Assembly: GCA_040768665.1 (NCBI GenBank)
Contig: JAXGMN010000053.1
Location: 1-64,000 of the forward strand
Origin: JABWBD01 sp040768665
GTDB taxonomy: Bacteria; Planctomycetota; Planctomycetia; Pirellulales; Thermoguttaceae
Reading direction: 5' to 3'
Length of the DNA: 64,000 nucleotides
The notes under the pieces are model-generated. The model worked only from the letters and a program-made list of their open reading frames with translations. It had not been told where the DNA came from and ran no database searches. Every line of letters begins with the position of its first letter. Position 1 is the stretch's first letter. This document shows positions 1 through 7,846 of the stretch, piece by piece. Made by a program: the position numbers and the translations under genes.

Positions 1-5
1 CGAGC

Positions 6-248
6 TCACGCGTACCGCCCGCGCGGCAAATCCTCTCTGGCCCAATCCTTCCAATCAAGAGCTTCGCCGACCTCCAAACGCAGAAAAGTCGCCTTGGCGA
101 AAGATACCGGGTCGTAAGGATCGCCCGGTTTTAGAATCGCGAAGCTGCCGGCCAACACCCGTCGAGAAAGGAAGTGGCCTCGCGCTGCCGCTGTATTCGA
201 AACCGACAGTTTAGATCGGCTGGCGGAGTTTAGATCGGCTGGCGGAGT
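6..248 (-). pseudogene. Possible C-terminal fragment of an unidentified protein
   Basis: On the minus strand a frame is open from 248 down to a TGA at 6-8. It reads as an ordinary protein tail, ending in '...DWAREDLPRGRYA'. It has no ATG; a GTG at 156-158 would give only 50 residues. Its upstream end lies inside the 19-bp tandem repeat, in a different frame from the regulator that also ends there. It could be the 3' remnant of a gene cut by that repeat, or chance open frame. I do not recognise the family. Confidence 0.25.
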
Positions 249-266
249 TTAGATCGGCTGGCGGAG
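210..266. repeat. Three perfect tandem copies of a 19-bp unit
   Basis: The unit TTTAGATCGGCTGGCGGAG occurs three times head to tail (210-228, 229-247, 248-266). The regulator gene runs into it, so its last codons and its TAA stop (230-232) are made of repeat units. As 19 is not a multiple of three, each copy is read in a new frame, and a change in copy number would alter the protein's C-terminus. Confidence 0.95.
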
Positions 267-1816
267 TTGCGAGAAATTGCGTATCGCTTGATCTTTCGGT
301 ACACGGTCGCCTGGCCCAGTCCAAGCAGCCTTGCCGCTTCCACCACATGGCCGCCGGTTTGCTGCAGTGCCTGCAGGATCATGGCTCTCTCTTGGCGCTG
401 ATAACGGGTCATGTCACGGAGGTCGGCGGCCGAAGGAACTGCACCGCCGCCGAGGCCGTCGCTCTGGTGCTCTCGGCCCCCGCCGGAACTAACTGAATCT
501 TCCGGCGATTGGAACTCCGCGGGAATGTCCGAGGCCTCGATTACTTCACCTTGCGCAAGGATCACGACTCGTTCCACGGCATTCTCCAGTTGTCGGATAT
601 TGCCGGGCCACTCGAACGATCGAAGCACTTCCAGCGCATCGGCGGAAAACACGCGCGCGAGCCGTTGATGCCTTGCCGAAGCGCGCCGAAGGAAGACGGC
701 GGCAAGTTCCGCGATGTCCTCCCGGCGTTCGCGAAGTGGCGGAATCGAGATGGGGATCACGTGGAGCCGGAAGAAAAGGTCCTCGCGCAACGCGCCTTCG
801 GCCACGGCGCTGCGGGGGTCACGGTTGGTGGCGGTCACAATGCGGACGTCGAGCCGGTCGAACGACGGCGCCCCGACAGCCTGGATCGTCCCTTCCTGAA
901 GGAATCGCAGCAGCTTCGGCTGCATCTGCAACTCTATCTCGGCGATCTCATCCAAGAACAGGGTACCTCCGTCGGCGGCTCGGCACCAGCCGGGGTGTGC
1001 CTGGTGAGCACCGGTGAAAGAACCCATGTCGTGGCCGAACAAAAGGCTCTCCGCAAGGCCCGGAGGGATCGCCGCCATGTTGACCGGGACGAACGGGCCT
1101 TGCGACCGGTTGCTTAGCAGATGGATCGCTCGAGCGACCACCTCTTTGCCCGTGCCGCTTTCGCCGTGAATCATCACGTTGGCTTCGGTCCCGGCGACGT
1201 GGAGAACCAGCCGCCGGATTGCCGCGATCGCGGAACTGCTTCCGATCAGCATCGATTCCAATAGCGCGGCGCCGGCCGGCGGTCCTTCGCGGCGCGAGGA
1301 CACTTCGAGCAGACCGTTGCCTTCCCGAATCAGGCCCTTCTTTTCGGGCGGCGTTCCGCCCGGGCAACAAGGACACATCTCGCTTCCGTTCTGAAGCCGG
1401 CCATTCCGCGCCTGGGGATGATACGGCGGCTCAAATCCGCAATGGCGGAAGTCGGCAGCCGTCGTGAGAATTGCATGGAGTTGCTCGGAGTCTACGGGGA
1501 ATTCAATAACATCGGCGGCACCGGCTCGAACCGCGGCTACCGTCCTGTTGATCGTCACTTTTCCCGATGATCCGCAGAAGACGACGGGAATTTCCATCAG
1601 CAGAGGAGGATACCGTCGGCAGAACTCGATTCCGCATCCGCCGCGGTACTCAAGATCGACGAGTGCGACGGTTCGGCCGACGCCTGATACGTCGGCCGCC
1701 AGGCGGGGGCGATCTTCTCCTTGGCCGATTCGGCGGCAACCCAGCCCGATGCGGCGTAGCTGGTTCTCCAACCTATCGGCGGCGGCGCCTGGGTTCAAAG
1801 CTAAAAGTACGAACAT
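230..1816 (-). CDS. Sigma-54-dependent Fis-family transcriptional activator with degenerate receiver domain
   Basis: A 528-residue enhancer-binding activator of sigma-54 RNA polymerase. Residues 1-120 look like a response-regulator receiver, but the phosphoacceptor region reads VDLEYRG and the usual acidic pair and lysine are not evident, so classical phosphorylation is doubtful. A short Cys cluster (MCPCCPGG, about 147-154) lies in the linker. The AAA+ domain has Walker A GESGTGKE (218-225), the sigma-54 contact loop as GSFTGA (265-270; family usual GAFTGA) and Walker B GGTLFLDE (283-290). The C-terminus has a Fis-type helix-turn-helix (QTGGHVVEAARLLGLGQATVYRKI). The last residues are encoded by a tandem repeat. 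No partner kinase is adjacent; a role in controlling the nearby polysaccharide genes is possible but unproven. Confidence 0.9.
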   Translation of the reverse strand: MFVLLALNPGAAADRLENQLRRIGLGCRRIGQGEDRPRLAADVSGVGRTVALVDLEYRGGCGIEFCRRYPPLLMEIPVVFCGSSGKVTINRTVAAVRAGAADVIEFPVDSEQLHAILTTAADFRHCGFEPPYHPQARNGRLQNGSEMCPCCPGGTPPEKKGLIREGNGLLEVSSRREGPPAGAALLESMLIGSSSAIAAIRRLVLHVAGTEANVMIHGESGTGKEVVARAIHLLSNRSQGPFVPVNMAAIPPGLAESLLFGHDMGSFTGAHQAHPGWCRAADGGTLFLDEIAEIELQMQPKLLRFLQEGTIQAVGAPSFDRLDVRIVTATNRDPRSAVAEGALREDLFFRLHVIPISIPPLRERREDIAELAAVFLRRASARHQRLARVFSADALEVLRSFEWPGNIRQLENAVERVVILAQGEVIEASDIPAEFQSPEDSVSSGGGREHQSDGLGGGAVPSAADLRDMTRYQRQERAMILQALQQTGGHVVEAARLLGLGQATVYRKIKRYAISRNSASRSKLRQPI

Positions 1817-2491
1817 GTCGTATGGCCTGTGATCCTTCCTCGGCGAACGATGGGCGCCCCCGGTTCAGGCAAAATACTTCGCTGTGGTAGCCGGTTCTCC
1901 GTACCAGCCTTCCAGATGACCTTGCTGAACGGGTCATTATTTACGCTATCCACGGCCGATGTTTCTTCAAGCGGGAAGTTCCCTACGACCGAGAGCGGGT
2001 GAGGTCAAAAGGAGTCATTATGGCAGCGAGCGACGAACAAGTCGCGACAGCCAGTCACAGCTTGAAGCAAAGCCGGCAATTCGCATGCAAGGGTGCTGGT
2101 CAGGATGTCGGCAGGGCGCCTCGGCTGTCGCACCACCGCAGATCCGCGGTCAACCGCGGCCGCCGTACGACAGGGCGGCTATGTCGTTGGACCGTTACAC
2201 CTTCAAAGGAAGTTCCCATCTTGATAAAATCATCCGGCCCCGACGTTTTGGCGCCTTTTGCCGCGCCGGGCGACGGAACGTCGGTCTCCGGGTGAGCCGT
2301 CTCAACTGCCGCATTGGTGCCCCATAGCGCGTCCGCTCTCGAACCGAAAGCTTGCGTCCGATGCCGTCGTGCTGTCCAATAACCCCCGATGTGCCCGGAG
2401 CGGGATCCCAGCAGGTCTCCCTGCCCCGGACCGGGAGGAAAAGCGGCACGGCGAACCGTGCCCGGGCAACCACGCTCAGGAGAATCAACTC
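1817..2491. other. Intergenic region between divergent genes
   Basis: About 675 bp separate the activator (minus) from the isomerase-like gene (plus). Apart from the short palindrome at 1916-1937 I see no recognisable element. Short open frames here look like no known protein. The plus-strand frame of the next gene stays open back to 2258, but the only good ribosome-binding site is at 2477-2483. Confidence 0.6.
1916..1937. promoter_or_regulatory. Possible operator palindrome upstream of the activator
   Basis: ATGACC and GGTCAT form perfect 6-bp inverted arms separated by 10 bp, about 100 bp upstream of the activator start at 1816. The geometry suits a dimeric DNA-binding protein, perhaps autoregulation, but arms this short also occur by chance. 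Confidence 0.25.
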
Positions 2492-3991
2492 ATGTGTTCC
2501 CATCACAACTGCAGCCACTGCGGCATGAACCGCCGCCAGTGCATCGGGCTTCTGTCCACGTCGGCCTTCGGTTTGGGAATGATAACTACCGCGACGCAAG
2601 CTGCGGCCGACGATAAGGCAGAGGCGCCGGCCGGCGACTTCATCGACCCGAAGACGTTGCGACCGCAGCCGGAAGTCCGAATCGCCGCGGCGTTTCTCGA
2701 ACAGCCCCGGCCATATTGGCTCGGCTGGCCGGGCACCACGTACAATCTCGACGGGCATCAAAAGCAGTACCAAACGCTCCTGGCTCAATCGGCTCAGACG
2801 CTCGGGATTCAAACCAACCTCGAGCCGAAACCGGTGAGCGACGAGGCGGCGCTGACTGCGTGGATCAAGAAGATTCAGTCCGAGAAGCCGCATGGGCTGT
2901 TGGTGATGCTCCAGCACATGCAGTGTTGGAAATGGATCGAGCAGATCGCCAAAGAGGGGATCCCGACGGTCGTCTTCGCGCCGATCGGGACGGCGTTTAC
3001 CGGGCACGTCGGACGTGCGGCAAGGCTGCCGGGGGTGCACATCATTTCTTCGCTCGAGTGGCCGGCGGTCGAAGATGGTCTGCGGATGATCCGGGCCAAG
3101 CGGAGGTTTGAGGAAACCCGCGTTCTCTGGATTCGCAAGGACGAGCGGAATGAAACCGTCATGGACCGCCTGGGAATCAAGGTACGAGCGATCCCGCGCG
3201 ACACGTTCAACCAGGAGTTCGACAAGCAGCCGGTAACCGACGAGGTCAATGACGTGGCTGCCGATCTCCGAAAACGGGCCCACAAAATCGTCGAGCCGGA
3301 CGAAACCGACATCGTCAACGCCGCCCGCGCGTACGTCACGGCCAAGCGGATCCTCGTAGCGGAAAAGGCCAATGCCCTGTCGATGGATTGCCTGGGCATG
3401 GTCGGGGCGAAACTGGTTCCGACGCCTCCCTGCGGAGCATGGACGCTGCTGCAAGACCAGGGGATCACCGCCGGCTGCGAAGCTGATCTCTTCGGAGCGG
3501 TCTCGCTGATGATGACGAGCTATCTCGTCGACCGCCCGGGCTATATGAACGATCCAGTCCCCGAGACTGCTAAGAACCTTCTCATCGCCGCACACTGTAC
3601 CGCTGGAACGCGGCTGAACGGCTTCGAGAAGCCGCCGGCACCGTACATCCTGCGCGACCACTCGGAATCCAGTCTGGGCGTTGCCATGCAGGTGCTCTGG
3701 CCCGAGGGGCAGCCGGTTACGCTGGTCCGCTTCAACAACAACCCGGGCGAGATGATCATTGATACCGGCAAGGTCGTCAGCAACGTCGACACACCGCCTG
3801 CCGGCGGCTGCCGCACGTCGGTCGAGATCGCCATGGACAATGTCGAAGACTGCCGCGACGTGAAAGGCTTCCACCAGGTCGTATTCCTCGGCAATCACCG
3901 TCGCATCCTGCAGGGGTTCTGCGAACTGTATGGGATCAAGTATCTCCGCTCGCCGATTCTCTCCACGTTTGGCGAAGGAGGTGTCGCATGA
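2492..3991 (+). CDS. Secreted L-fucose/arabinose isomerase-like protein
   Basis: A 499-residue protein resembling the fucose-isomerase C-terminal fold family. The start at 2492 is chosen because CAGGAGA lies 8 bp upstream; the frame is open further back but without a ribosome-binding site. The N-terminus has a CxxC-type segment (CSHHNCSHCGMNRRQC) and then a hydrophobic stretch ending TQAAA, suggesting export. The middle has Rossmann-like strands (HGLLVMLQHMQ, GIPTVVFAPIG) and the C-terminal third has MDCLGMVG, AHCTAGTRL and a late basic segment typical of sugar-isomerase-like proteins. The stop overlaps the start of the next gene (ATGA), so the two are translationally coupled. Isomerase activity is not proved; many planctomycete homologues are uncharacterised. 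Confidence 0.7.
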   Translation: MCSHHNCSHCGMNRRQCIGLLSTSAFGLGMITTATQAAADDKAEAPAGDFIDPKTLRPQPEVRIAAAFLEQPRPYWLGWPGTTYNLDGHQKQYQTLLAQSAQTLGIQTNLEPKPVSDEAALTAWIKKIQSEKPHGLLVMLQHMQCWKWIEQIAKEGIPTVVFAPIGTAFTGHVGRAARLPGVHIISSLEWPAVEDGLRMIRAKRRFEETRVLWIRKDERNETVMDRLGIKVRAIPRDTFNQEFDKQPVTDEVNDVAADLRKRAHKIVEPDETDIVNAARAYVTAKRILVAEKANALSMDCLGMVGAKLVPTPPCGAWTLLQDQGITAGCEADLFGAVSLMMTSYLVDRPGYMNDPVPETAKNLLIAAHCTAGTRLNGFEKPPAPYILRDHSESSLGVAMQVLWPEGQPVTLVRFNNNPGEMIIDTGKVVSNVDTPPAGGCRTSVEIAMDNVEDCRDVKGFHQVVFLGNHRRILQGFCELYGIKYLRSPILSTFGEGGVA

Positions 3992-5130
3992 GGACAGCGG
4001 TTTTCCTCGGCGGGCTGTTGCTGGTCGCCGGAGCGACGGCGATCCTCGGCGCAGATGCCGTTTCGATCCTTTCGCCCGGCTTCCCGCCCTCGCGGCTGGA
4101 AGCCGATGGACGGCTCGTTGAAGACTGGGGAACGGTCGGCTTACGGGTAAGCGGAAAAGGAGTGGCCGAGGGTCCGAGTACCCTCGAAGCAATCAAACTC
4201 GACGAGGTCATCCCCGCCGCCCGCCTGTCGTCAGACCACGGCGCGGTGACGACGGTTGCCACGGCATTCCGCGCCCCGGCCTACCCCGGGGGCGTGGACG
4301 TGTTGAGCGTCCGCGTGCAGGAGGCAACAGGGCAACCGGCGGAGGTATTGCTCTCACTCGATATCGAGCCGAGCGCGCAACTCGGAATGCGAACGGTCCG
4401 GATCGGCGGACGTACGATCCTCACGCTCCCAAGCGAAGCTGTCCAGAAACAGGAACTCCTCGAGTGGGGTTATTGCGACGAGGCCGTCAGCCTGCCGGGA
4501 TGGGCGAAGCCGCAAGGGACGTGCGACCCGGCGTTCAAGAACATCCGAGCCGGCATGGGCGGGGTGCCGATCAGCTACCGGTTGCCAATCGCCGTCGGCG
4601 GCGAGGCCAACGTGGTACTCGGGTTGTGCGAGAGCCACTGGGCTGAACCGGGCCGACGCCCGCTCGTCTGTCGCGTGGAAGGTGCACCGCAGCAACAGGT
4701 CGATCCGGTTGCCAAGTGGGGACAGCACAAACCGGGTGTCCTGCTGTTTGCCGCGAAGGATGCAAACCGCGACGGAAAGCTGGAACTCTCCGTCCAGGCT
4801 CCGCCGGGCGCGCAGGACCGCAATCCGATCCTCAACGCAATCTGGATCTTCCCGCGCGGCGAGTCGCCGAATCTCGAGAAGACGCTTGCCGGCGAATTGA
4901 GTTCGACGGCGGTCCGCTATGTCGACGTGGGCGGAACGAACGATCAGTCGATCTTCCCGCCGGGCAAGCTGGATTACCGACTGAAGCTTCCGGCCGGCGG
5001 TGCGGAGGAACTGACATTCTTCGTAGCCAGCCCGGGCGGCTCCGCGCCGGTGCCCGAAACCAGCGTCTGGACCGCCGAGGCCCTGCGACGCGCGGCGCGC
5101 GAGGTGTGGCGAGATTGGCCGCAGAAGTAA
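3988..5130 (+). CDS. Exported protein of unknown function with malectin-like C-terminal half
   Basis: A 380-residue protein with a clear signal peptide (MRTAVFLGGLLLVAGATAILGA). The rest is rich in beta-strand. The segment around residues 205-300 (LGLCESHW...EGAPQQQVDPVAKWGQ...ANRDGKLELSV...NAIWIFP) resembles malectin or carbohydrate-binding folds, where a glycine-rich loop and 'dxNgDGxLxl' strands recur; this is inferred from pattern only. It overlaps the isomerase-like gene by 4 bp, so the pair is probably co-translated and may act on the same sugar at the cell surface or periplasm. Confidence 0.6.
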   Translation: MRTAVFLGGLLLVAGATAILGADAVSILSPGFPPSRLEADGRLVEDWGTVGLRVSGKGVAEGPSTLEAIKLDEVIPAARLSSDHGAVTTVATAFRAPAYPGGVDVLSVRVQEATGQPAEVLLSLDIEPSAQLGMRTVRIGGRTILTLPSEAVQKQELLEWGYCDEAVSLPGWAKPQGTCDPAFKNIRAGMGGVPISYRLPIAVGGEANVVLGLCESHWAEPGRRPLVCRVEGAPQQQVDPVAKWGQHKPGVLLFAAKDANRDGKLELSVQAPPGAQDRNPILNAIWIFPRGESPNLEKTLAGELSSTAVRYVDVGGTNDQSIFPPGKLDYRLKLPAGGAEELTFFVASPGGSAPVPETSVWTAEALRRAAREVWRDWPQK

Positions 5131-5165
5131 TCTCGCGTGAGGCGAGCGGCAAATGATCGCATCCC

Positions 5166-5199
5166 ATCAGCCCGGCTGCTTCGGAGCAACCGGGCTGAT
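5166..5199. repeat. AGCCCGGCT-type hairpin, copy 1
   Basis: A 15-bp stem with one mismatch (ATCAGCCCGGCTGCT / AGCAACCGGGCTGAT) closes a TCGG loop. It lies between two convergent genes and could act as a terminator, but no T-run follows. Three further copies occur at 9671, 35589 and 46891. Confidence 0.85.
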
Positions 5200-5216
5200 A
5201 GACGGGGTAATCTCAC

Positions 5217-5242
5217 GTAGGGTGGACTTAAGTCCACCCTAC
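5217..5242. repeat. 26-bp perfect palindrome containing a stop codon
   Basis: GTAGGGTGGAC and its exact complement flank TTAA. The right arm includes the TAG stop (5239-5241) of the minus-strand oxidoreductase. It lies between convergent genes and may end transcription from one or both sides. Confidence 0.85.
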
Positions 5243-6537
5243 AAACTCCAGCCGTCGCGATACGGCTCGCGGATAAACCGCTCGGCCTCCGGGCAGTTGG
5301 TGGCCTTGAGATTCACCGGATCCCATTGGATCTTCGTGCCGGTGCGGAACGCGACATTACCCAAAAGCACCGTTTCGGTCAGCGCGCCGGAATAGTCGAA
5401 ATTGCAGGTCGTCGGGCCGCCGGTCTTGCACGCCTCGATCCACTCCTTGTGATGACCGATCGAGTCGGGGATCGTCGGCTCCGGCGGCTGGAAATCGGCA
5501 AACTGCGATTCCGGCAGCAGCTTGCGCCGCGAGTAGTCGGCCAGCAGCATCCCTTTGTCGCCGATGAAGAGGATGCCGGAATTCCAGCCCGTCGGCACAC
5601 CCTTCTCTCTTGCAGCCGGCGGGCAGCCGTGATCCTGATACCAGGTCAGATTCACGGGCGGTTGATCGCCGCGCGCGGGAAATTGCCAGCGGACGACCAG
5701 CGGCTTGGGCGTGTTCTCCGGGTGTAACGGCGGTCCTTGGGCTTCGACCGTCAACGGGTAGCGGAGGTCCAGGGCCCAGAACGGCAAGTCGATGTAATGG
5801 CAGCCGAAATTGCCCGCCTCGCCGGTTCCAAAATCCCACCAGAACCGCCACTTGTATGGGACGTAGTCGGGACTGTAGGGCCGCTCGCGCGCAGGACCGA
5901 GCCAGAGGTCCCATTTCAGATGATCCGGGACCGGCGGATTGCCGGCCGTCCGTTCGGTAGCCGTCCTCGCGCCGCCGATCCATACGATACACTCCCGCAC
6001 CGGGCCGATCGCCCCCGATTGCACCAGCTCCACGCATCGGCGGTAGTTCTTGCCGGCGTGAATCTGGGTGCCCATCTGGGTAACGGCCTTCTGCTTCGCC
6101 GCCTCCCGGGCAACCAGCCGGGCCTCGGCAACATTATGCGTGAGCGGCTTCTCGCAGTACACGTGCTTGCCCATCTTCAGGGCTTTCATCGTCATGACGG
6201 CATGGGTATGGTCCGGCGTGCTCACCAGAACGGCATCGATCTGCCGGTCCATCTCGTCGAGCATCTTGCGATAGTCGTAGAATTTCCTCGCCTGCGGGAA
6301 CTGCTCGTAAGCCTTTCCGGCGCGCTGGTCGTCCACGTCGCAGATCGCCACGATATTCTCATTTTCGTGGGCGATTGCCGCCAGGTTCTCGGCGCCCCGG
6401 CCGCCGGGACCGACCATGGCGATGTTCAGTTTCTCGTTCGCGGATGCCCGTGTCCGGTCGCCCCCGGCGATCCAGAGACCCACGCCGGCGAAAGCGGCAT
6501 TGCGCAGCAGGTCACGGCGATGGAGTCGGTTAGCCAT
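5239..6537 (-). CDS. Gfo/Idh/MocA family oxidoreductase, Tat-exported
   Basis: A 432-residue NAD(P)-dependent sugar or inositol dehydrogenase-like protein. The N-terminus (MANRLHRRDLLRNAAFAGVG) is a twin-arginine leader. The Rossmann fold begins at about residue 36 with IAMVGPGGRGAENL, the conserved EKP motif appears as VYCEKPLTHN, and the C-terminal alpha/beta domain carries GCHYIDLPFWAL. Homologues are abundant in planctomycetes, and few have known substrates. It lies 43 bp downstream of a second Gfo/Idh/MocA gene and an aminotransferase gene in the same direction, suggesting an operon for an amino- or keto-sugar pathway. The stop codon sits inside a 26-bp palindrome. Confidence 0.9.
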   Translation of the reverse strand: MANRLHRRDLLRNAAFAGVGLWIAGGDRTRASANEKLNIAMVGPGGRGAENLAAIAHENENIVAICDVDDQRAGKAYEQFPQARKFYDYRKMLDEMDRQIDAVLVSTPDHTHAVMTMKALKMGKHVYCEKPLTHNVAEARLVAREAAKQKAVTQMGTQIHAGKNYRRCVELVQSGAIGPVRECIVWIGGARTATERTAGNPPVPDHLKWDLWLGPARERPYSPDYVPYKWRFWWDFGTGEAGNFGCHYIDLPFWALDLRYPLTVEAQGPPLHPENTPKPLVVRWQFPARGDQPPVNLTWYQDHGCPPAAREKGVPTGWNSGILFIGDKGMLLADYSRRKLLPESQFADFQPPEPTIPDSIGHHKEWIEACKTGGPTTCNFDYSGALTETVLLGNVAFRTGTKIQWDPVNLKATNCPEAERFIREPYRDGWSL

Positions 6538-6580
6538 GCTGTCTCTCCCAGTCAGAAGGATGTGCTTGTTCGAACCGTTC

Positions 6581-7846
6581 CTAGCTTCGCAGACGGACCG
6601 TGGGTGAATCGCCGTACTCGATTACGGTCGGTGCGCCCTCGGCGGCGATCGAGAGCCTTGCGGCCTCGGTAACCAGTTCATTGATGTAGCTGTTGGCCGG
6701 GGTGGCCAGGATGCCTCGTTCGTCGATTTCGCGGAGAACTTGCTGCCGGCGAGCCAGAGCCTCAGCCTCGGGTAGCCCGGCGGCCGCGGCGTTGACGCGC
6801 CTGGCCGACTGGATAATGGCTTCGATCGAATCGTAGCCGTAGCCCACCGGCTTCAGCCCCTCGCCTTCCCACACGACCAGGCGGAAGTAATCCGGGCTCA
6901 CGTAGCGATAGGCGGCACCGGCCAACTTGTCCACGTACCCGTGGGCGACGCCGCGGAACTGATCGTCGTGGGCGATGATCGCTCCGCAGTCGCTTCCCTC
7001 GCAATACATGACAAGATTCTGGTCGTTGGTGCCGGCGCCTTCGTCAGGATAGCCGAGGCCGTCAGTGATGCTCATCACGGCCCCGTTCTCCCAAACCACG
7101 CGCCCCGCGGACCACATGTACCCGACATTGCCGTTGGGAAACTTGCCTTCGACGCCACGGACCGAGACCTCCACCGGCCGCAGGCCCGTGATGAAGTAGA
7201 CGAGGTCCACGTAGTGGCAGCCGACATAGGTGAACGGGTCGCTGTTTTCCTTGGTGAACCAGTTCTGGAAATTCGAGTGGCGGTAGTAGTACGGCTCGAT
7301 CATCTTGGCCTCGCCGCAGCGGAACTCGCCGAAGCGACCGCGGCGGTACAGGTTTCGCGAATCGAGCGACCTCCGGTCGAATCGCTTGTGGTACTCGACT
7401 CCGACAAGCAATCCCCTCTCTCGCGCCACCTTTTCGATGACAACCGATTGTGCATAGGTCGGCACGAGCGGCTTGACCGACAAAACGTGCTGGTCGTGCT
7501 CCAACGCAATGCGGATCACCGGATCGTGGAAGTGATCGGGGACGGCGACCACCACGACGTTGCGCTTGGGCATGGCGGCGATGACCTCCCGATACAGATC
7601 AGGGTGCATCGCCTCGGGCCCCTCGTTCAACGACGGGGATGCCTCGAACGACTGGCCGGGAAAGCCTTCTTTCAGACGGATCGACTCGGCCAGTGCTCGC
7701 AAAGGAGCGGAATTCAGCGCGCAGACCTTAATCGTCCCGATCTGTCCGGTCCGCTGAAGGTGGTAGAGCGAAGGAAGGATCTGGTCGTGCGTGATCATTC
7801 CTCCGCCGACGAGCACCACTTCGGGCTTGTCGATGCTCGAATTCAT
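6581..7846 (-). CDS. Gfo/Idh/MocA family protein, cytoplasmic, with VKP in place of EKP
   Basis: A 421-residue protein with no signal peptide. The nucleotide-binding fold is near the start (VVLVGGGMITHDQILPSL), with VVAVPDHFHDPVI as the second beta-alpha unit. Where the family has EKP it reads LSVKPLVPTY, keeping the lysine but not the glutamate. The C-terminal domain has VGCHYVDLVYF. Its start overlaps the stop of the aminotransferase upstream (ATGA), so the two are co-translated. It may oxidise or reduce a product or substrate of that aminotransferase; the substrate cannot be read from sequence. Confidence 0.85.
   Translation of the reverse strand: MNSSIDKPEVVLVGGGMITHDQILPSLYHLQRTGQIGTIKVCALNSAPLRALAESIRLKEGFPGQSFEASPSLNEGPEAMHPDLYREVIAAMPKRNVVVVAVPDHFHDPVIRIALEHDQHVLSVKPLVPTYAQSVVIEKVARERGLLVGVEYHKRFDRRSLDSRNLYRRGRFGEFRCGEAKMIEPYYYRHSNFQNWFTKENSDPFTYVGCHYVDLVYFITGLRPVEVSVRGVEGKFPNGNVGYMWSAGRVVWENGAVMSITDGLGYPDEGAGTNDQNLVMYCEGSDCGAIIAHDDQFRGVAHGYVDKLAGAAYRYVSPDYFRLVVWEGEGLKPVGYGYDSIEAIIQSARRVNAAAAGLPEAEALARRQQVLREIDERGILATPANSYINELVTEAARLSIAAEGAPTVIEYGDSPTVRLRS

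Noticed and set aside
1999..2295. Plus-strand frame of 98 codons upstream of the isomerase-like gene
   Set aside because: A weak ribosome-binding site and no protein-like composition; the frame overlaps another open frame of equal quality.
2195..4192. A long minus-strand open frame of about 665 codons opposite the isomerase-like gene
   Set aside because: Its product is Arg/Asp/Leu-rich without a fold, and it lies antisense to a gene with a ribosome-binding site and recognisable protein. High-GC codon use produces such shadows.
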